NCBI GenBank assembly: GCA_903856875.1
Contig: CAIODE010000108.1
Location: forward strand, 1-7,125
Source of the DNA: an uncultured Burkholderiales bacterium
Lineage (GTDB): Bacteria > Pseudomonadota > Gammaproteobacteria > Burkholderiales > Burkholderiaceae_C
Length of the DNA stretch: 7,125 nt
Reading direction: 5' to 3'
Within the stretch, counting starts at the first letter, position 1; each line of letters begins with the position of its first letter. The notes beneath the pieces were generated by a model, which was not told the origin of the DNA, searched no databases, and was given only the letters and a program-made list of their open reading frames with translations. This document shows, piece after piece, positions 1 to 5,738 of the stretch. The position numbers and the translations under genes were made by a program.

Positions 1-1
1 G

Positions 2-349
2 CTGGTGGTCTTGGCCCTCATCGATGTGGTCATGATCTCCAACTTACTCATCATGGTCATTGTGGGGGGCTATGAAACTTTTGTATCTCGCATGAATTTA
101 GAGAGTCACCCTGATCAGCCCGAATGGCTGGACCATGTCAATGCGTCGGTTCTCAAAGTCAAGTTAGGCACCGCCATCATTGGCATCAGTTCCATTCACC
201 TGCTCAAAACCTTCATCAACGCAGCCAACTATACCGAGCAAGTGCTCATGTGGCAAACCATCATCCACATCACCTTCCTGCTCAGTGCTTTGGCGATTGC
301 CTATACCGATCGGTTGATGTCACACCATGGCAACTCATCACAGCATTAA
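2..349 (+). CDS. UPF0114/YqhA-family inner-membrane protein, 3' part only
   Basis: This is the C-terminal part (about 115 residues) of a small integral membrane protein; the frame is open to the left edge, so the true start lies outside the window. The GTG at 5 is only an internal Val codon. The visible part has a hydrophobic helix followed by GGYETFVSR, then the stretch [13 protein letters not shown], then a final hydrophobic helix ending in DRLMSHH. These match the UPF0114/YqhA family pattern (GYENFVS, then ISSIHLL, then a terminal YxDRL) as I recall it from E. coli YqhA, which is about 164 residues long. The function of the family is not established. The stop lies 19 bases before fumA on the same strand, so the two are probably co-transcribed. 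The family call is firm; any role is unknown. Confidence 0.88.
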   Translation: MVVLALIDVVMISNLLIMVIVGGYETFVSRMNLESHPDQPEWLDHVNASVLKVKLGTAIIGISSIHLLKTFINAANYTEQVLMWQTIIHITFLLSALAIAYTDRLMSHHGNSSQH

Positions 350-368
350 AACCTTGCGAAAGTAAAAC

Positions 369-1922
369 ATGACAACTCTGATCAAACAAGAAGACTTGAT
401 TGAATCCGTGGCCGCCGCCCTGCAATACATCAGCTATTACCACCCGGCCGATTTCATCTCGCACTTAGCAACAGCCTACCACCGCGAGCAAAGCCCAGCG
501 GCCAAAGACGCCATTGCCCAAATTTTGACCAACAGCAAAATGAGTGCCATTGGCCATCGCCCAATGTGCCAAGACACCGGCATCGTCAATGTGTTCTTAA
601 AAGTAGGCATGGACATCAAGTTTGAGAACTTCACAGGTGGCCTAGAAGACGCTGTCAACGAAGGCGTTCGCCGCGGCTATAACTACGCTGGTAACATGCT
701 GCGGGCCTCGGTGGTGGACGACCCTGAATTTGCACGCAAGAACACCCAAGACAATTCGCCTGCTGTGATCTTCACGCAAATTGTGCCTGGCAACAAACTC
801 GACATCACTGTAGCTGCCAAAGGCGGCGGCAGTGAAAACAAATCCAAATTGGTCATGCTCAATCCCAGCGACAGCGTTGTCGACTGGGTTTTAAAAACAG
901 TTCCCACCATGGGTGCTGGTTGGTGCCCACCCGGCATGCTGGGCATTGGCATTGGTGGCACTGCAGAAAAGGCCGCCCTGATGGCCAAAGAAAGTTTGAT
1001 GGACGACCTGGACATGTACCAGCTTCTTGAGAAATCAAGCAAAGGCGAAAAGCTCACGCAAATTGAAAACATGCGTTTGGAAATTTATGAAAAAGTCAAT
1101 GCCTTGGGCATTGGCGCGCAAGGTTTGGGTGGCCTCACCACGGTGCTCGACATCAAAATTAAGTTGTACCCCACCCACGCCGCAAGCAAGCCTGTGGCCA
1201 TGATTCCAAACTGCGCCGCCACTCGACATGCTCACTTTGTGATGGATGGCTCTGGCCCTGTTTACTTGGACGTGCCTTCCCTCGATTTGTGGCCCGATGT
1301 GAACTGGACACCCAACACCGAGAAGAGCAAGCGTGTCGATTTAAACGCCCTGACAGCCGCCGAAGTGGCCAGCTGGAAACCTGGGCAAACTTTACTGCTC
1401 AACGGCAAAATGTTGACAGGTCGCGATGCGGCTCACAAGCGCATTCAGGACATGCTGGCCAAGGGCGAAAAGTTGCCTGTTGATTTCACCAATCGCGTCA
1501 TTTATTACGTGGGCCCGGTCGACCCCATGAAGGGCGAAGTGGTTGGCCCTGCAGGCCCCACCACCTCGACACGCATGGACAAATTCACCGAGATGATGTT
1601 GGCCCAAACCGGCCTGATTGCCATGGTGGGCAAAGCCGAGCGTGGGCCAGAAGCCATTGCGGCCATCCAAAAACACAAGTCGGCCTACCTCATGGCTGTG
1701 GGCGGTGCCGCTTACCTTGTGTCCAAAGCCATCAAGCAATCCAAGGTGGTGGGCTTTGCCGACTTGGGCATGGAAGCCATTTACGAATTTGATGTGGTCG
1801 ACATGCCGGTCACTGTGGCGGTAGATTCTGGTGGCACCAGCGCACACAATACGGGCCCAGCCGAATGGCAAAAACGAATTGCCACGGGCGAGTTCAAAGG
1901 CATCAAAGTTGCCGCCAATTGA
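369..1922 (+). CDS. fumA: Fumarate hydratase class I (iron-sulfur fumarase)
   Basis: The gene encodes a 517-residue cytosolic enzyme interconverting fumarate and L-malate in the TCA cycle. The N-terminal alpha domain carries three cysteines expected to bind the [4Fe-4S] cluster: C67 in GHRPMCQDTG, C186 in GAGWCPPGMLGIGIGGT and C282 in IPNCAATRH. Their spacing (119 and 96 residues) is close to that in E. coli FumA. The C-terminal beta domain has the GPAGPTTSTRMDKF motif (393-406) and a late SGGTSAHNTGP segment. Both halves lie on one chain, as in FumA/FumB and unlike two-subunit archaeal or tartrate dehydratase enzymes; it is slightly shorter than E. coli FumA (548 residues). The ATG at 369 leaves a normal N-terminus; the preceding bases (GCGAAAG) give only a weak ribosome site. 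L(+)-tartrate dehydratase is the nearest alternative, but the single long chain favours fumarase. A labile cluster implies oxygen and iron sensitivity. murI follows after 16 bases. Confidence 0.95.
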   Translation: MTTLIKQEDLIESVAAALQYISYYHPADFISHLATAYHREQSPAAKDAIAQILTNSKMSAIGHRPMCQDTGIVNVFLKVGMDIKFENFTGGLEDAVNEGVRRGYNYAGNMLRASVVDDPEFARKNTQDNSPAVIFTQIVPGNKLDITVAAKGGGSENKSKLVMLNPSDSVVDWVLKTVPTMGAGWCPPGMLGIGIGGTAEKAALMAKESLMDDLDMYQLLEKSSKGEKLTQIENMRLEIYEKVNALGIGAQGLGGLTTVLDIKIKLYPTHAASKPVAMIPNCAATRHAHFVMDGSGPVYLDVPSLDLWPDVNWTPNTEKSKRVDLNALTAAEVASWKPGQTLLLNGKMLTGRDAAHKRIQDMLAKGEKLPVDFTNRVIYYVGPVDPMKGEVVGPAGPTTSTRMDKFTEMMLAQTGLIAMVGKAERGPEAIAAIQKHKSAYLMAVGGAAYLVSKAIKQSKVVGFADLGMEAIYEFDVVDMPVTVAVDSGGTSAHNTGPAEWQKRIATGEFKGIKVAAN

Positions 1923-1938
1923 ATCTGACCGCCAAAAT

Positions 1939-2832
1939 GTGAACAATCAAAATTACATTGACCCCAATGGGATCATCGGCGTTTTTGACAGTGGCATAGG
2001 CGGCCTGAGCGTTTTGAAAGCCTTGCGTGCAGAAATGCCGCAAGAGCACTTCATTTACTGGGCCGACAGTGGCTTTGCCCCCTACGGGGAGCGCACTGAT
2101 GACTTTGTCATCGCGCGAAGCCACAAAATGATGGAGCAACTTTTAGCCAAGGGCCCCGTAAAGGCTGTGGTGGTTGCATGCAATACCGCCACGGCTGTGG
2201 CCATTGAAAGTTTGCGCGCCAAATACCCTCACCTATCCTTGATTGGCGTTGAACCCGCACTCAAACCCGCGCTTGCACAAACGCAAACTGGGCACGTTGG
2301 TGTCATAGGGACACAAGGCACTTTAAACAGTTCACGTTTCGACAAGTTGCTTAAATCAGTTCAAGCAGATGCATTGCCCAAGCAGGGTCATTTTGTTTTG
2401 CAAGCCTGCCGAGGTTTGGCGCTGGCCATTGAAAAGCAAACAGAGAAATCTGTCAGTGACACAGCAGAGTTAGAAAAACTTTGCACCCAGTACATACAAG
2501 GCATGGGCTTGTTTGGACAAGCCCATGGTCAAATGGACACCTTGGTCTTAGGCTGCACGCACTATATTTTTGTGCAAGAAATTTTGCAACAACTGGTAGG
2601 CCCTAGTGTGCAGCTTATTTCAACGGGCGAAGCGGTTGCGAAACAAACCAAACGTCTGATTTCACCTGCCACTGAAGCACAATTCACTCAGACACAATCA
2701 AGCAAGCCTGAACCCATTGAACTTTGGACCACTGGCGCCTTAAGCTCACTTCAGTCTGCAGCCCTTCGGTGGTTAAACCTGTCACCTGAATACTGCCATC
2801 AAGCGGCAACCCAGAGCTTCTCTCCGCCCTGA
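1939..2832 (+). CDS. murI: Glutamate racemase
   Basis: MurI converts L-glutamate to D-glutamate, the second residue of the peptidoglycan stem peptide, without a cofactor. Starting from GTG at 1939 the protein has 297 residues, slightly longer than the usual 260-290. It opens with GIIGVFDSGIGGLSVLKAL (11-29), the family signature with the Asp17-Ser18 pair. The two catalytic cysteines are visible: C81 in VVACNTATAVA and C206 in LGCTHY, the latter followed by H208. The substrate loop reads YWADSGFAPYG (40-50), a form I associate with Burkholderiales enzymes, in place of GDTARxPYG. The GTG is chosen because no ATG is in frame before the signature. The frame stays open back into fumA, but that part is an out-of-frame shadow of fumA. 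There is no clear Shine-Dalgarno, so translation is probably coupled to fumA, which ends 16 bases earlier. The last 34 bases overlap the end of the convergent ygjP gene. Confidence 0.94.
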   Translation: MNNQNYIDPNGIIGVFDSGIGGLSVLKALRAEMPQEHFIYWADSGFAPYGERTDDFVIARSHKMMEQLLAKGPVKAVVVACNTATAVAIESLRAKYPHLSLIGVEPALKPALAQTQTGHVGVIGTQGTLNSSRFDKLLKSVQADALPKQGHFVLQACRGLALAIEKQTEKSVSDTAELEKLCTQYIQGMGLFGQAHGQMDTLVLGCTHYIFVQEILQQLVGPSVQLISTGEAVAKQTKRLISPATEAQFTQTQSSKPEPIELWTTGALSSLQSAALRWLNLSPEYCHQAATQSFSPP

Positions 2833-3314
2833 TCCAGGTGCGTGAGGTACACCCTCAGTTCAAACTCCCACTGAGCATAATCTGGCGCCATGTGATGACA
2901 CAGTTTGTAAAAAGCTTTGTCGTGTTCGCGCACTTTGAGATGCGCCAATTCATGCACTGCAATCATTTGCAAAAATGCAATGGGTGTTTCTTTGAACAAG
3001 GCTGCGACTTTGATGTCGCGCTTTGATTTCAGTTTGCTGCCTTGAATGCGTGAGGTGGTGGTGTGCAAACCCAAAGCATTTTGAATGATGTGTAGCTTGC
3101 TGTCATAACTGACCTTGTTGATGGGGTCGGCCTGGCGCAAGAATTCATTTTTGAGTTCCATGACGTAGTTGTAGAGCGCGCCGTCGGTGCGTATGCTGTG
3201 TGGCTCTGAATGTCTGGACTTTAGCCATGCGCCCAAGCCAGGGCCTTCGATGATTTTTTGCACTTGCAACTGCAGATTGTCAGGGTAGGCCTGAAGGTAT
3301 CGAAAATCAGACAT
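2799..3314 (-). CDS. ygjP: YgjP-like zinc metallopeptidase-fold protein
   Basis: The gene encodes 171 residues that align from end to end by eye with E. coli YgjP (about 167 residues): an N-terminal MSDFRYLQAYPDNL, a central ALYNYVMELKNEFLR (46-60), SRIQGSKLKSKRDIKVA (88-104), and the metal site IAVHELAHLKVREHDKAFY. The predicted zinc ligands are H121, H125 and H131, with E122 as catalytic base. This is the WLM/DUF45 (PF01863) type of metal hydrolase. E. coli YgjP has, I believe, been annotated as a UTP pyrophosphatase, but that cannot be tested here and I would not transfer it with confidence. The reading frame stays open upstream to 3512, but that part is antisense-like and overlaps the MFS gene; the ATG at 3314 gives the family N-terminus exactly. 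No Shine-Dalgarno precedes it. The MFS stop lies 11 bases upstream inside a 12-bp duplication, which suggests coupled translation. Confidence 0.92.
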   Translation of the reverse strand: MSDFRYLQAYPDNLQLQVQKIIEGPGLGAWLKSRHSEPHSIRTDGALYNYVMELKNEFLRQADPINKVSYDSKLHIIQNALGLHTTTSRIQGSKLKSKRDIKVAALFKETPIAFLQMIAVHELAHLKVREHDKAFYKLCHHMAPDYAQWEFELRVYLTHLDQGGEKLWVAA

Positions 3315-3338
3315 TAGGCTGGCGTTTAGGCTGGCGTT
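3315..3338. repeat. Perfect 12-bp tandem duplication at the MFS/ygjP junction
   Basis: The plus strand reads TAGGCTGGCGTT twice in direct succession, with no mismatch. On the coding (minus) strand the unit carries the last codons of the MFS gene (Thr-Pro-Ala) and the TAA stop. Because the unit is four codons long, the second copy repeats Thr-Pro-Ala-stop in the same frame, after the real stop. The downstream TAA overlaps the ygjP ATG by one base (TAATG). A single-copy ancestor would therefore have had a stop/start overlap, and the duplication moved the effective stop 12 bases upstream without changing either protein. Confidence 0.93.
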
Positions 3339-4597
3339 TGCGCCTTGCTTTGGCCGCGCTGCACATTGATGGGCAACAACAAAGCCAAACCGATCAAAAA
3401 CAAAGCTGCGGTGGCGCCAATGGCCAAGCGCTGATTGCCGGCCGTGACCCAAGTGATCAATCCATAACCCAAGGGACCCACGATGCTTGCCAGGCGAATG
3501 GCAAAGGTCCACAAGCCAAAGAACTCAGCCAAGCGATGGCTTGGAATGAACAAGCCCGCCATGGCCCTGCCTGTGGATTGGCTCGAGCCCATGCAAACAC
3601 CTGCCAAGGCCGCTGCCCACCAAAAAACTTCTTTGCTGGTAGTCAGCGCTGCCATCACACAGGTGATGCTCCACCCCACCAAAGTTAAAGCCAGTGCCAA
3701 TTTGTGACCGATGCGATCTTGGGCATAACCAAACACCAAGGCGCCCGCAAAAGCCGCAATGTTCAACACAAAAATAAGGACCATGGTTTCTTGCGGCTGA
3801 AATCCAATGACTTGTTCAGCGTAAATGGCAGCCAAAGTAATGGCCACAGCTACACCGCCTTGATAGGCCACAGCACAAGCCATGAGTTGCATGAAATCTT
3901 TGTAGGCTTTGGCTTCTTGAAATGTTTGACGCAACTGTTGCCACTGACTGTTTGAACGCTGGCGTGCAGGTTGCGGTTTGGCGTGCTCCTTCATGAGTGC
4001 AAAGGTAAGGCCAGCGGCCAACGCATAAATGAGAGCAGTGACCAGCATGGTGACCGGCACAAACTGTCCGGCCTTTTGTCCCTGGCCTTGTGCCCACAGT
4101 ACATAGGCCAAGCAAATGCCCAAAGTTAGCATGCCACCCAAATAGCCCCACGCCCACCCCCAAGCACTCACGCGTCCCATGGCTTCAGGTTTGGCCAGTT
4201 CAGGCAAAAATGCTGCCGTTAGTGATTCGCCGTAAGAATAAAAAGTGTTGGAGATCACAATACAAACAACAGCCAAGGCCACTTGACCGGGCTCCACCCA
4301 AGCCAAGGCTGCGGTACTGACCACGCAGGCTGCTGTGACAGCCATGAGCATTTTTTTCTTAGCAGCATGACGGTCGGCCCACTCGCCCATGGCTGGCATG
4401 GTGAGCATGACAATGGCGTAAGACACACTGAGTGCGCTGGTCCAAGCCAAAGTGGCCCACTCTGCTTGGTTGGCTACTGCGCCCACAAAGTAAGCCGCAA
4501 AGACAGCCGTGATGACCACCGTGGTGTAGCCAGAATTGGCAAAGTCATACATGGCCCAGCCAAAGACTTCTCTGCGCTTGACACCTGGATTGAGCAT
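3326..4597 (-). CDS. MFS transporter, UMF1/Atg22-like family (COG2270 type)
   Basis: This is a 423-residue inner-membrane protein with about twelve hydrophobic segments, six on each side of a basic cytoplasmic loop around residues 204-235. It shows the UMF1/Atg22-like hallmarks: FGWAMYDFANSGYTTVV near the N-terminus (12-28), a motif-A-like GEWADRHAAKKK (71-82) after the second helix, LPELAKPEAMGRVSAWGWAW (131-150), and SSQSTGRAMAGLFIP with EFFGLW (338-363) in the second half. Bacterial members are annotated as permeases or effluxers without a firmly known substrate; fungal Atg22 exports amino acids from the vacuole, which may not carry over. The start ATG at 4597 directly precedes the conserved N-terminus, but its ribosome site is weak. 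The gene lies 33 bases after the DUF6806-like gene and just ahead of ygjP, consistent with one transcript. The stop lies within the 12-bp tandem duplication. Confidence 0.93.
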   Translation of the reverse strand: MLNPGVKRREVFGWAMYDFANSGYTTVVITAVFAAYFVGAVANQAEWATLAWTSALSVSYAIVMLTMPAMGEWADRHAAKKKMLMAVTAACVVSTAALAWVEPGQVALAVVCIVISNTFYSYGESLTAAFLPELAKPEAMGRVSAWGWAWGYLGGMLTLGICLAYVLWAQGQGQKAGQFVPVTMLVTALIYALAAGLTFALMKEHAKPQPARQRSNSQWQQLRQTFQEAKAYKDFMQLMACAVAYQGGVAVAITLAAIYAEQVIGFQPQETMVLIFVLNIAAFAGALVFGYAQDRIGHKLALALTLVGWSITCVMAALTTSKEVFWWAAALAGVCMGSSQSTGRAMAGLFIPSHRLAEFFGLWTFAIRLASIVGPLGYGLITWVTAGNQRLAIGATAALFLIGLALLLPINVQRGQSKAQTPA

Positions 4598-4630
4598 GGC
4601 TAATGGGCCAAGGCCTGATGAAATTTGAAT

Positions 4631-5263
4631 TCAGTGCAAATGGCGTGGCCGACGGCCTCCGCCATGACCGCCCTGTGGTCCACCACCACCGCTGCCTCTG
4701 GGCGGTTTGCCCAATTCGAGGGAGCTGACCAAATCGCTAAAACGTTCTGAAAAGAGCTTGTCAATTTCTTGGACCACACCACTGAGTTCTGAGCCATCAA
4801 AGTGGCGCTCCATGAGACCCACCACATCTTGAACCAGTAAATCTCGTTGAGCCTGCATGATGGCGGCAGGATCGGGGCCCACAAAGAGAATGAGGAAATC
4901 ATCGCGTGACTCAGCGCCGCGCGATTCGTCTTCATCTTCAAATTCTGTGTCGTAGAACGTGATTTCAATCTGAGCGCCTGCTGCCGAAATTTCGTTGATG
5001 TTCATGCAGAGGTCGTCTAGCACTTGGCGAAAATCTTCATCGCCGCGAACCGTCCAGCACAGTTGGAGTTTGTGATCAGCCGCTTCAAAACGGATACCAG
5101 GCTCTTCTTCGTAAAGACTTTGTGCACCCTCTGTGAGAGATTTAGCGCCCGCGTATTTCCAGAGGGGCTTGGCGGCTTCTTGGAGTGCTTTGAAGTCCAC
5201 GTCATCGCGCAACAGGATTTCACCATGGACATGAATTTCAAAGGGTGCGCTGAAGGATGTCAT
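4631..5263 (-). CDS. Conserved hypothetical protein, DUF6806-like
   Basis: The 210-residue predicted soluble protein has no signal peptide or membrane helix. The N-terminal part begins MTSFSAPFEIHVHGEILLRD and continues through AAKPLWKYAGAKSL (30-43), YEEEPGIRFEA (51-61) and LCWTVRGDEDFRQVLDDLCM (68-87). I recall this set from Burkholderiales proteins annotated as DUF6806; the family number is from memory. An acidic stretch around 107-114 (EFEDEDES) and a helical region 134-183 follow. The chain ends in a Gly/Arg/His-rich tail (about 187-210) that looks disordered and may bind metal or nucleic acid, which is speculation. The ATG at 5263 is 18 bases after the 3' end of tRNA-Leu; the short leader has no good Shine-Dalgarno. 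No function is known to me. It shares strand and tight spacing with the MFS gene downstream. Confidence 0.88.
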   Translation of the reverse strand: MTSFSAPFEIHVHGEILLRDDVDFKALQEAAKPLWKYAGAKSLTEGAQSLYEEEPGIRFEAADHKLQLCWTVRGDEDFRQVLDDLCMNINEISAAGAQIEITFYDTEFEDEDESRGAESRDDFLILFVGPDPAAIMQAQRDLLVQDVVGLMERHFDGSELSGVVQEIDKLFSERFSDLVSSLELGKPPRGSGGGGPQGGHGGGRRPRHLH

Positions 5264-5281
5264 GGCTGTCTACTTAGTCAA

Positions 5282-5375
5282 TGGTGCCCCGAGCCGGAAT
5301 CGAACCGGCACGCCCGTTATGCACGAAAGCGGCGGATTTTAAGTCCGATGTGTCTACCAATTTCACCACCGGGGC
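5282..5375 (-). tRNA. tRNA-Leu (anticodon UAA)
   Basis: Read on the minus strand this is a complete 94-base class II tRNA including an encoded CCA. The acceptor strand GCCCCGG pairs with TCGGGGC (one G-U), followed by A73, the usual leucine discriminator, and CCA at 5284-5282. The D arm is GTG/CAC around AAATTGGTAGA. The anticodon loop is CTTAAAA with anticodon TAA at 5341-5339. A long variable arm follows, then the T arm GCCGG-TTCGATT-CCGGC. The anticodon reads UUA and, by wobble, UUG. A possible promoter lies just upstream (TTGTCA, then CACAAT 19 bases further on), but it is weak. The terminator hairpin at 5418-5441 separates it from the gene before it. The next coding region starts 18 bases after the CCA, so tRNA 3' processing would also form the 5' end of that mRNA. 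Confidence 0.97.
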
Positions 5376-5376
5376 T

Positions 5377-5407
5377 AAAGCTCTATTGTGCCTTCAAGTT
5401 GAGCTTT
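5377..5407. repeat. Inverted repeat AAAGCTC/GAGCTTT in the tRNA-Leu leader
   Basis: AAAGCTC (5377-5383) and GAGCTTT (5401-5407) are perfect reverse complements separated by 17 bases. The repeat begins one base from the mature tRNA 5' end and covers the likely promoter and transcription start region. On the plus strand the right arm runs into six T residues, so it resembles a loose terminator for antisense transcription. It could also be chance or a 5'-leader fold; the long loop argues against a strong hairpin. Confidence 0.4.
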
Positions 5408-5417
5408 TTTGACAATA

Positions 5418-5441
5418 AAAAGCCCTCATGCGAGGGCTTTT
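5418..5441 (-). terminator. Rho-independent terminator after the small basic protein gene
   Basis: A perfect 10-bp stem (AAAAGCCCTC / GAGGGCTTTT) closes a 4-base loop. On the minus strand the GC-rich core is followed by five T residues and then ATTG, the standard intrinsic terminator pattern. It lies 44 bases after the stop of the 56-residue gene and 42 bases before the tRNA, so it should end the exporter/small-protein transcript and insulate tRNA-Leu. The symmetric A and T flanks mean it could also act on the plus strand, where no gene needs it. Confidence 0.88.
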
Positions 5442-5485
5442 GTTGATTCCAAAGTGAAAACTCTGGACTCAATGGTCAACCAGCA

Positions 5486-5656
5486 TTAACCGCCTTTTTT
5501 GGCACGCTTTCCAGGGTTCTTCTTGCTGCGCGTGGAAACGCCACGCTCTAGGCTGACGCGTTGGCCGCGGCCGGTTGTGGGTAAAGTAACGCCAGGCAAT
5601 GCCTTCAAGGGCGGTGTGTATTTGCGATCAGCTTCGGTAACAATCTTATTGCCCAT
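5486..5656 (-). CDS. Small highly basic hypothetical protein (56 aa)
   Basis: An ATG-to-TAA frame encodes 56 residues beginning MGNKIVTEADRKYTPPLKAL and ending NPGKRAKKGG. It contains many Lys and Arg residues, few acidic residues and no hydrophobic segment. The C-terminal part (SLERGVSTRSKKNPGKRAKK) resembles a nucleic-acid-binding or ribosome-associated tail. A clear GGAG Shine-Dalgarno lies six bases before the ATG, and an intrinsic terminator lies 44 bases after the stop, so it has the signals of a real gene. I do not recognise a named family; I suspect it is conserved in related Burkholderiales but cannot verify that. It lies 82 bases downstream of the MFS exporter on the same strand. 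A 64-residue frame on the opposite strand covers the same bases but has no such signals. Confidence 0.72.
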   Translation of the reverse strand: MGNKIVTEADRKYTPPLKALPGVTLPTTGRGQRVSLERGVSTRSKKNPGKRAKKGG

Positions 5657-5662
5657 CAATGG

Positions 5663-5666
5663 CTCC
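5663..5666 (-). promoter_or_regulatory. Shine-Dalgarno GGAG for the 56-aa gene
   Basis: On the minus strand GGAG is followed by six bases and then the ATG at 5656. A run of seven T residues (5676-5670) lies just ahead of it, a U-rich stretch of the kind ribosomal protein S1 can bind. This is the best ribosome site in the leftward block and is the main reason to accept the small frame as a gene. Confidence 0.7.
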
Positions 5667-5689
5667 AGGAAAAAAAGTTCAAGGCGATA

Positions 5690-5738
5690 TTAGGCCACAG
5701 ATTCGAGGCCACTTAGGCCGCGCGCCCTAAATTAGGCC
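5690..5738. repeat. Three TTAGGCC direct repeats between the exporter and small-protein genes
   Basis: TTAGGCC occurs exactly at 5690-5696, 5713-5719 and 5732-5738, with AGGCCAC also at 5692-5698 and 5706-5712. The last copy abuts the exporter stop codon. TTAGG (5713-5717) and CCTAA (5726-5730) can also form a 5-bp stem around a GC-only 8-base loop. The element fills most of an 82-base gap. It may be a repeated binding site, a weak terminator, or low-complexity drift. Confidence 0.5.

Noticed and set aside
1831..1938. A longer murI start at 1831
   Set aside because: The extra 36 residues lie inside the conserved end of fumA in another frame and have no racemase character; the family N-terminus begins just after the GTG at 1939.
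1392..1946. A 184-residue open frame on the minus strand inside fumA
   Set aside because: It is antisense to a strongly conserved enzyme, rich in His, Gly and Arg as expected from codon shadows, and has no start signal or recognisable family.
3315..3512. A 66-residue N-terminal extension of ygjP
   Set aside because: It overlaps the MFS gene in another frame on the same strand, has shadow-like composition, and the ATG at 3314 matches the known YgjP N-terminus.
4600..4968. A 122-residue minus-strand frame overlapping the DUF6806-like gene
   Set aside because: It is an alternate frame of the 210-residue gene with no conserved motif or ribosome site.
5282..5375. tRNA-Leu as an integration (att) site
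   Set aside because: No integrase, no duplicated tRNA 3' end and no mobile genes occur in the window; the genes on both sides look like ordinary chromosomal ones.
5024..5446. A 140-residue plus-strand frame
   Set aside because: It runs antisense through the DUF6806-like gene and across the tRNA-Leu gene and terminator, so it cannot be a real protein gene.
5499..5693. A 64-residue plus-strand frame opposite the small basic protein
   Set aside because: It has no ribosome site or terminator, whereas the minus-strand frame has both.
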